Assembly: GCA_025738555.1 (NCBI GenBank)
Contig: JAOVFP010000006.1
Location: 1,860,001-1,924,000 of the forward strand
Reading direction: 5' to 3'
DNA: 64,000 nucleotides
Source of the DNA: Cyathus striatus
Taxonomy: Eukaryota > Basidiomycota > Agaricomycetes > Agaricales > Nidulariaceae
The notes under the pieces were generated by a model. That model made no database searches and had not been told where the DNA came from. It was given only the letters and a program-made list of their open reading frames with translations. The position numbers were made by a program, and so were the translations under genes. Shown here piece after piece: positions 57,518 through 64,000 of this stretch (position 1 is the first letter of the stretch; each line of letters starts with the position of its first letter).

Positions 57518-58719
57518 ATGTCTACTAACGCACATGCCGGACCTTCAAATTCGAAACCTTTAAGATTTACTGTCCAAAGGTCCATCTCACCAATCTCACA
57601 TCATAACCTACGCAATTCTGAAGATTCCACTCCAGTTCAGATGTCATCCAGGACATGAGAATAAACGTCTCTGAAGAGAACTCAGAAACTGTCCTTTGGT
57701 ATAAGGTATGCTAGCCACTATTTGTTTTTGTGCGCTACCCAACAGAACGCGCGTTGGGAAGGAAAGATTCCTGGCTGACGATGAGATAGTAGAGAATGTA
57801 GTGGTACGTCTTAGCCCCTTCTTCGACGCGCGCATTTTTATATCACCCCATAGCATAACCCGACCAGCACGATATGCTGGACAATCCATCGCCCAAAGCG
57901 CGGCTGGTACATTCGCATTCGCTCGCCCGCGTTTCCGCCGGGCACATTCATACCCCTCATCCCTGTCCCACAAAACTCTCCATACCATGTTGATGCAGCG
58001 CTTTCGTTCGGCTCACGAACGAACATACCAGTTGACATGCCTGCGTCAGTGGACGCTTCAGATTTTAAGATAGACGACGACGACAGCACGACAAGCAGCA
58101 GGGCTAGCGTTCATTCTTACCCTCCCACACCAAACCCGTCCGTGTCATTTGCTGTGCACCCGCCGTCTCCAAAATCTTCGACGACACCTCTATCTCAGAC
58201 TGGGAAGAAGAAAAGCATCCAGCGCTCCTCAAATCAGATATCTCAATTCATTCTTGCCCCTCATTCGGTTCAACCTCAGCTACAGAACCCTACCAATGCA
58301 TCTTTCTTTTCCCGTGCCTTATCGGTACTAAAGAGTCACCGCCCGTCCCACTCCAATTCCTTCACCTTGTCTCGCGTTGCTTCTCCAACTACCCCGCTCT
58401 CACCACCACCACCATATGCATCGAACATTCAGCTTGCAGCGCAGTCTACTACGGCACTGAATGCTGCGATGCCTCCACTGCATCCTCCATTGCTGGTGTT
58501 TCATGATAGAACACCTCTTTATACCGTCTACTCGTTCACTGGGACTATTGAGATAGACCTTGCTGAGCAGCTGCTACTTGGAGTCGATACTAGTTTCTGG
58601 ATTGCTGTCGCGCTCACATACCTGGAATTCCTTGAGGAGAGAGGTGTGTTACTTGCCCCCTGCATATAACATTAGCGGCTAATATCATACAGAGTTATCT
58701 AGCGGCACTTGGGGACTGA
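57518..58719 (+). CDS. Uncharacterised Ser/Pro-rich protein
   Basis: Splicing gives MSTNAHAGPSNSKPLRFTVQ...NSEDSTP joined to KLSFGIRTRVGKERFLADDE (intron about 57633-57683). A second intron at about 57709-57747 and a third at about 57807-57856 lead to CWTIHRPKRGWYIRIRSPAF, PPGTFIPLIPVPQ. The third exon continues through MPASVDASDFKIDDDDSTTS and a Ser/Pro-rich middle to a conserved-looking end (TGTIEIDLAEQLLLGVDTSF, WIAVALTYLEFLEERG). A last intron gives SYLAALGD and a stop at 58717-58719. The N-terminal basic/aromatic block and the C-terminal helix look ordered, with a disordered linker between. I recognise no named family. The donor GTTCAG of the first intron is weak, so that join is tentative. 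Confidence 0.65.
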
Positions 58720-58867
58720 GTAGTGATGGGTTTAATTATGATTACTAAACATAACTATCTTTACATAGCCAGTAGTATACACGTTTTTAGAATAAATTGG
58801 GGTATTATGGTAACTGCATGCTGTGAAGACTTCTCCGGTCTGGGGGCGTAAATGAGTTATTAATTTA

Positions 58868-59726
58868 TTAATCATCCTCTTCCCTCTGCATCCTTCTTTT
58901 ATCGACCCTGTCTATAATCGTGCCTTTTGGAGGTTGGGGTCTGGCAAAGACGATGTTCATACCCATCCTCATCTGCCCATCTCTTTTAACTGTCTCAAGA
59001 GCAAGGTCAGCCTTGTGGGCATTCTCGAATTGCACGAAGGTGAGGGATGAATTGTAACGACCACCAGGAGGAACTGTAATGCAGACAGCGCTTAGGTCGT
59101 AGTCGCCGTGACAAAAGTAAATACAAATTACCGAAACGGATGTCAACGATGCGGAAGTTTTCGAACATAGATCTCACTTCTTCTTCTTCCATGACATCAG
59201 GACATCTAATTGACAAAGTATCGCTCTTGGGTCTGTGATGAACATTGTAGAGCACCCGTAGCGTGTTTGCGTTGATGCGAATGGCATCTTCTTCGCTCGA
59301 CGTACGGGCATTGATTGCATCGTCTAGTCTCTCGAACCTGACATGACCGAACCCGCGCGATTCGCCATACTTGTCGAGCGCTATACCACCAAGTGAGTTG
59401 TAATGACTAACAAGGAAAATGAGAGAGCACGAACGAATTTTAATTTCCTTTATTTTGCCGAACGGAGAGAAAACTTCACGTATGTCCCTTTCAGTTGCAT
59501 TATAAGGAAGGTTTGCAATAAATAATGTCTCTGTGGGCTCGCTGTTCTCCACTGCTTCGTATTTGAAGCCTCTCGACAGCATAGCCGGCGAGAACCTATT
59601 GTTGATTGGGAGCACCGGGCGTGTTGGATTGCACGAGAGGGTACGTCTTGGTGCCACAGCTCTGCATGTTGAGAAGGCGAATCTGACTCGAGCACGGACG
59701 GCAGTGGCGAACATGGTGGTGGACAC
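58868..59726 (-). CDS. Two-RRM RNA-binding protein, probably mitochondrial
   Basis: The N-terminus (MSTTMFATAVRARVRFAFST) is rich in Arg/Ser/Ala and lacks acidic residues, as in a mitochondrial presequence. RRM1 has RNP2 (TLFIANLPYN) and RNP1 (ESRGFGHVRF) with an intron between. RRM2 is less conserved (RCPDVMEEEEVRSMFENF, then SSLTFVQFENAHKADLAL). The C-terminus is GMNIVFARPQPPKG...RRMQREEDD. Two introns are used, about 59377-59433 and 59073-59134. A role in organellar RNA processing or translation is inferred from targeting and fold. It starts 67 bp from a TCACGTGA site. Confidence 0.8.
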
Positions 59727-59792
59727 TGGACACTGGAAAAGCGTGAATCGCGAGATTTGAAATTGTACTAGTATAGCTTGGAGAAACCGACA

Positions 59793-59800
59793 TCACGTGA
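59793..59800. promoter_or_regulatory. TCACGTGA E-box octamer
   Basis: It lies 67 bp upstream of the start of the RRM gene at 59726. Confidence 0.4.
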
Positions 59801-60157
59801 TTCTTTACCGCCAGATCCACGATAGCTGTCTGCTTCGCTTCTACTTTCATCTACCTGAATGAATGTGATGCCTTTCTAGATAATAACATGCTACTTTTCT
59901 ACTTCTCTTCTGGCTCGAGTCAGATACAAGGTGACTAGCAACTTACCAAGACCTCTAAGTTCTTCGGTAGATAAAACGAATGCTATAATATTATTATCGT
60001 CGTGTAACGGGAAGCGACTACATAGTGTGCAGCTCGACTGTACACGTACGTGGTCTAAAATATCGAAAAAGTTTAGAATTATCATACTAATTAACACTCC
60101 AAAGTTTTCGGCCTCCTTGATCTCCCCCGTCGGTCGTGCACTCTACTATGCTTATCT

Positions 60158-61333
60158 TCAGCTTCTTTGTGAATTTTGTTCGCTTGAATGTCTGCTACGA
60201 GTAATATATGCGTCACGCCTCTCTATCCAGTGCTGGATATCTGCTTCCCACTCCTCGGGTGTAGATGTTCCCGCTTCGATCCTCCATTGCTCTATTCTCT
60301 TTTCTGGTGCCCTGCTGTGAGCTGGTTCCTCATCTTCATATTTCTCGCTTTGTTCTTGATCCCGCTGCTGTTCCTGCTCCTCTTGATCCTGCCTTCTTCC
60401 TTGTCGTTCCTGTTCTGGCCAGTTTTCTCGTTCTTGCTGTTCCTTCCACCTGTCCTGTTTATCGAGCTCCAACGAGCCTTCCGATGACGGTGATGTCGGC
60501 CTACGCCCAGGAAGCCATAAACCTTGCTCTCTCCACTTCTGCGCATGTCTTTTTGCTGCTTGACGCATCTCCTCCTCCGTTATTCCCGCACATTGCAAGT
60601 ACCATTTTCCTTTTGTTGTTAAAGGACGAAGAGGGGGTGTAGGCGGAGGAGTATACGATATAAAGCCCTTCACTTTGGATCTTGGTGACGGAGCCAGTAG
60701 AGGCGTGGATCTATGGCTGTCACTTTGTGTCGTAGTACGGTGCCTAGGCGAAGTCAACTGCGGAGGTGGCTGGGGAGGGGGGGATGGTGCAACAGGTTTT
60801 GGAACCTGTATCACTGGACGTCTCGAAGGAAGCCAAGATAATGCGGCATTACTTAGATTATTTATCCCTGGATACGACAGAGGATGAGAGGGCGTGGCAG
60901 GTCCTGGAGTCTCTATCCCTGAAGATGGCGAGGGGGGGATAAAAGGTATCCGAGGCTCGCGATATGATGCTGGAACCGCCGGTGGGTTTAATGGAGGATA
61001 CGACGAAAGGGGTGGCTCGAAAGCTCTCGTAGCCTGTGTCCCGCTATACATCGGTACAGTGAAAGGCGGGGTTGGGACAGAAGATCTATGTGTCTGATAG
61101 CCGTACATGTGGGGAGAAGCATATGGACTTATCCCGTTGTGTTGGTACCATGGATAGTTGTTTTGTTGAGGACTGCCGTTTGCGCCATAAGATGTAGTAG
61201 AGGGGTCGGTTGGACCAGAAGGGCTCTGTGTCTGATTGCCATACAGATGCGGAGAGACATAAGGATTGAATCCGTTCTGCTGGTACATAGGGAAGTTGCT
61301 CTGCTGAGGGATAGCGGATGGATACATCGTCAA
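60158..61333 (-). CDS. Pro/Gln-rich protein with charged C-terminal helix
   Basis: An uninterrupted 391-residue frame. The N-terminal 80 residues hold two tandem copies of a block of about 30 residues: PQQSNFPMYQQNGFNPYVSP and PQQNNYPWYQHNGISPYASP, each followed by H(L/M)YG(N/Y)QT. A long Pro-rich segment comes next, then an ordered-looking patch (GKWYLQCAGITEEEMRQAAK, RHAQKWREQGLWLPG). A Glu/Gln/Arg-rich coiled-coil-like stretch follows, and the end is EEWEADIQHWIERRDAYITR. I recognise no family. The open frame, the clear internal repeat and the length support a real gene. A nuclear or scaffold role would be a guess. Confidence 0.6.
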   Translation of the reverse strand: MTMYPSAIPQQSNFPMYQQNGFNPYVSPHLYGNQTQSPSGPTDPSTTSYGANGSPQQNNYPWYQHNGISPYASPHMYGYQTHRSSVPTPPFTVPMYSGTQATRAFEPPLSSYPPLNPPAVPASYREPRIPFIPPSPSSGIETPGPATPSHPLSYPGINNLSNAALSWLPSRRPVIQVPKPVAPSPPPQPPPQLTSPRHRTTTQSDSHRSTPLLAPSPRSKVKGFISYTPPPTPPLRPLTTKGKWYLQCAGITEEEMRQAAKRHAQKWREQGLWLPGRRPTSPSSEGSLELDKQDRWKEQQERENWPEQERQGRRQDQEEQEQQRDQEQSEKYEDEEPAHSRAPEKRIEQWRIEAGTSTPEEWEADIQHWIERRDAYITRSRHSSEQNSQRS

Positions 61334-62158
61334 GGAGCTTTAAGCCCTGGTTTGATTTGAATCAAACTCATTGCAAGTCTTATAGACTTACTCTGCATAC
61401 TACGCCACACTTGCATTCCCGAGTCCTCGTGGCCTATTGTACAATTGCAGGCAATTTGCCGGCCTAGGGATCTATGTTGATGCTGTACTACGGTGATATG
61501 AGACGCGGCATGGCTCGCAGAATCACGGATTGGGACAACAGAAGCAGTTCACAGTACTGACATTGACTGAAAAGGGAATAAAGAGAATATGGGAGCAGAC
61601 GGAGAGATGCTACGCTGATGGGCAAGTGCCGCTTCGAGTTCGTTTTCCCAGGTTCCCATGTTATGGGTAACCTCTTTTTGTCTAACGTGGTCCTAACACA
61701 CAAATACCGTAACAACGGCGATGAAAGTATCGGAAATTCCATTGTTTTAATTTCTAGGCTCGGTGGCAGTAAGATTCCGAGGCCTAATTTAACAAAAAGA
61801 GCTACCATACTTACTCGAAATCATAAGCAGTGCCACGGCCCACTGGTCGATTAATGATTTGCGCTGCCCTCTTTCTCTATCACCAACTCGATGTCAACTC
61901 AATATATGTGCTCACTCACTTCACCGATCATACGCGCGACTGTTCATCTCATCCGATGATGCCATGTACAACCAGGTTATTTACGGATCAAGCATCGCGA
62001 AATGCTGGGATATGGTCTGTGGTTGGTCTGTGGTATCCGAAAAAACATGGCTAGAATGATTAAAGAAAGCTTGAAAATAATATAATCGAAGTGTACCTTC
62101 TATCTTGGTCACACCACAATAAATGAACAAGGTGTCATTCTCATCCCCTCTCCCCACC
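61334..62158. other. Intergenic
   Basis: Promoter of the 61333 gene and the 3' flank of the TPR gene. Short frames only. Confidence 0.45.
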
Positions 62159-62886
62159 TCATTGCCAATCCTCTTCTCTCTCCCATCTTGTCATCAAAAG
62201 TTTTGAGCCGCTGCTCACACCTAAATGCCTCCTCTGTCTTCTGCCAAGAACGTACAGCTGCCTCGCCTGCTCCCACATTCTCCTTGCAGTCACTGTATCT
62301 CCCCTCCGCCGTCTTGAATCCCCAATGCGCAGGAGACATTCCGCTTCTCCGATTGAGTCTCCCAAATCCGCGAATTCTGCGTGCGACTCATCGAATATGG
62401 ACAGTGCTAGTTTTGGCTCGCCCTGTTCAAGCAATACATCACCTATTCTGCATCTCGTCAGCTAGACAAGTCAGAGTGTTAAAAAAGGACATACGATATA
62501 TAATACCGCAATGCCGACGCTCTATCCACACCGGGGAACATGATTTCTGCCGTGAACTCGAACCTCCTCGTCACTGTGTGCGCATATGACGCTATTCGAA
62601 GGACCCATGCAGCGCGCAGGCATAGGGCATGCACCACTTCTTCTGGCGAGAAGTATGGCTCTTCCTCCTGCGCCTCCTCCTCCTCCTCCTGCATCTCCTC
62701 CTCCTGCATCTCCTCCTCCTCCCCCTGCTGCACCTCCTCTTCCTCCTGTACCACCTCCTGCACTTCCTCAAAGTCGACTTGTTCCTCCTCTTCTGGAGGC
62801 ACCCCTTCAAACACCCCGCCGATTTCACAAATCTCAATCCTCGGGACCACTATCATCGTGTCGTGCATGTTTATGGTCGGGAACAC
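62159..62886 (-). CDS. TPR-repeat protein fragment with polyacidic stretch
   Basis: Two exons joined by a short intron near 62436-62491. The second holds TPR-type helices: CRIGDVLLEQGEPKLALSIF, DESHAEFADLGD, SIGEAECLLRIGDSRRRRGD, TARRMWEQARQLY. The first has an alpha-helical part (ALCLRAAWVLRIASYAHTVT) after about 45 residues of nearly pure Glu/Gln encoded by a GAG/CTC microsatellite (62655-62775). TPR arrays of this kind occur in large Agaricomycete proteins, including NLR-type ATPases, and I see no NTPase domain here. It may be a truncated remnant or a small TPR protein. The start is uncertain, and the upstream sequence does not extend the repeats. Confidence 0.55.
62655..62775. repeat. CTC/TCC-rich trinucleotide microsatellite
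   Basis: A compound of CTCCTC, TGCATC and CTGCAC units. Read on the minus strand it codes for the Glu/Gln run of the TPR protein. Confidence 0.8.
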
Positions 62887-63838
62887 CCCCCTCGACGTGG
62901 CACCGCAAGTTATATACTAGGTTTCCAACTCTTCGGGACACAGGAGTTATTCAGGGTAACCGCGGTCATTAATTAACTCACCTAGTCTGTTTGCAACGGC
63001 GTAATACTTTGTGCAGTGATTAGATTCGGTGCACTGCCGGTGATGATGGCTGCGATGTGGTCCCCGGTTTGGGTAGGCTTGATTGAATACCAATTGAATG
63101 CAGTAGTTTATATGTATGTGCCCATCATGCTTGATGTTTGTGGTGTTCTTTTCTAGTTTGATTGCGAGGGCTCAGAGAATCGTGTCGAATGATATTGGTG
63201 AGTACTTGATAGATAGATCGACGTGTGTCTCGGAGAGGCACATCTACAGATGTGTGCTGAAATCTCCTGTCAGAGGATGATCATTAATGGCAGACACCCT
63301 TCATTTTAAATTTGCCTCAGTGACCATAAATAACTTTCTTACACGAACAGTTGATGATTGCCCAGCAAATCACAGCTACACTACACACAAAGCACACGAG
63401 AAAAAAAAACAAAAAAATATAAAACCCCAAGTCCTAATCATATAACCTTGCGTTCGTAATAAATGCAGAAAGAAAAAAATGCTGTATAGATGCTATGCCA
63501 TGCTATATGTATGGGATATTGTACTAGGTGACGAATATGCGAGATATGCAAAGATATAGGGTGAAATAATGACGGAGGTGGTGACGAGTGTCGGGGAGAA
63601 TCACCACGAGAGGAGTTTGACGAGGGAAGAGAGCGGAGCAACCGTGGCCAGCAAGGAGTATGCAGGCATGAAAGGTCGTAAGATATCGTCGTCCGTCGTG
63701 AAGAAAGAAGGGCAGATGGGAGAGAACAAACAAAGAGTCTGAAATCGTATGGTTCATGCTAGATCCCAGCTTTAGCATGCAAAGACTCGAGAGCACGATG
63801 ATGCGGAGGTATCCCCTCATGAAAGAGAAGGAGAGTCG
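62887..63838. other. Intergenic
   Basis: It contains an A-rich run near 63400-63420. No supported gene. Confidence 0.45.
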
Positions 63839-64000
63839 CTAGATCTTCAACTCCCGAAACCCCCTAACATCCACTCTCCCCGTCCCGTTCTTCTCCTCCA
63901 CTCCTCCTCTTCGCCCTCTACTCCAGCCTCGCCCTCACCTTCCCCTTGGGCCTCCCGCACCTTCACCTGGCGCTTGTACCTCCCGCCGGGAATAACAATC
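63839..64000 (-). CDS. C-terminal end of a gene that continues beyond the window
   Basis: An open minus-strand frame enters from the window edge with IVIPGGRYKRQVKVREAQGE, passes through a Gly/Glu-rich acidic part and ends VDVRGFRELKI before a TAG at 63839-63841. It is too short to identify. Coding is likely because the frame is open and ends with an ordered-looking block. Confidence 0.4.

Noticed and set aside
62540..62976. Plus-strand Ser/Pro/Leu-rich frames
   Set aside because: All come from the CTC microsatellite. The minus strand carries the TPR motifs.
1..64000. CRISPR arrays, bacterial operons and insertion sequences
   Set aside because: Intron-rich eukaryotic genes throughout, and no spacer-repeat arrays or bacterial transposases seen.

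Overview
The window looks like nuclear DNA of a basidiomycete fungus, most likely an Agaricomycete. Genes are compact and face both ways. They are cut by many 45-70 nt GT-AG introns, and they include family types common in that class: F-box/LRR proteins, a TKL-like kinase with a disordered N-terminus, Ser/Ala-rich GPI-type surface proteins, GH3 and SKN1/KRE6 glycan enzymes, a GMC oxidoreductase and a PARP-E2 fusion. All gene models were spliced by eye. Outer limits are firmer than individual exon borders.

Layout. 0.3-5.6 kb: two convergent F-box genes. 5.7-8.9 kb: a gene-poor stretch with direct repeats and a possible transposon remnant. 8.9-10.7 kb: two GPI-type Ser/Ala/Thr-rich surface proteins. 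11.6-18.1 kb: a basic/Ser-rich protein of unknown function and a long SNF2/RING ATPase. 19.2-23.8 kb: a GMC oxidoreductase converging on a secreted Arg/His/Gly/Ser repeat protein of 27 units. 26.0-28.8 kb: a SKN1/KRE6 beta-glucan synthesis gene. 30.0-33.7 kb: a DUF1479 protein, an F-box gene and an odd intron-containing tRNA. 34.2 kb: a hairpin element. 36.4-41.4 kb: a GH3 beta-glucosidase and a small secreted protein. 42.2-50.5 kb: a kinase, an alkyltransferase-like DNA repair protein and the PARP-UBC fusion. 50.7-59.7 kb: a dense housekeeping block (SDR, UBE2S, OPI3-type methyltransferase, COQ8, an uncharacterised protein, an organellar RRM protein). 60-64 kb: a Pro/Gln-rich protein, a TPR protein and the 3' end of a gene leaving the window.

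How the genes relate. No single pathway covers the window. Three themes recur: ubiquitin signalling (three F-box proteins, UBE2S, PARP-UBC), genome maintenance (SNF2/RING, ATL, PARP) and cell wall or surface (SKN1, GH3, GPI-type proteins, secreted proteins). The most unusual locus is the 22.2-23.8 kb gene. It encodes a signal peptide followed by 27 dibasic-flanked units, which suggests a kexin-processed peptide precursor.

A second pattern is important for users of this annotation. At least five otherwise intact conserved genes carry single-base reading-frame breaks, nearly all explained by one missing base, often in a short homopolymer. This suggests consensus deletion errors in the sequence, or less likely widespread recent decay.
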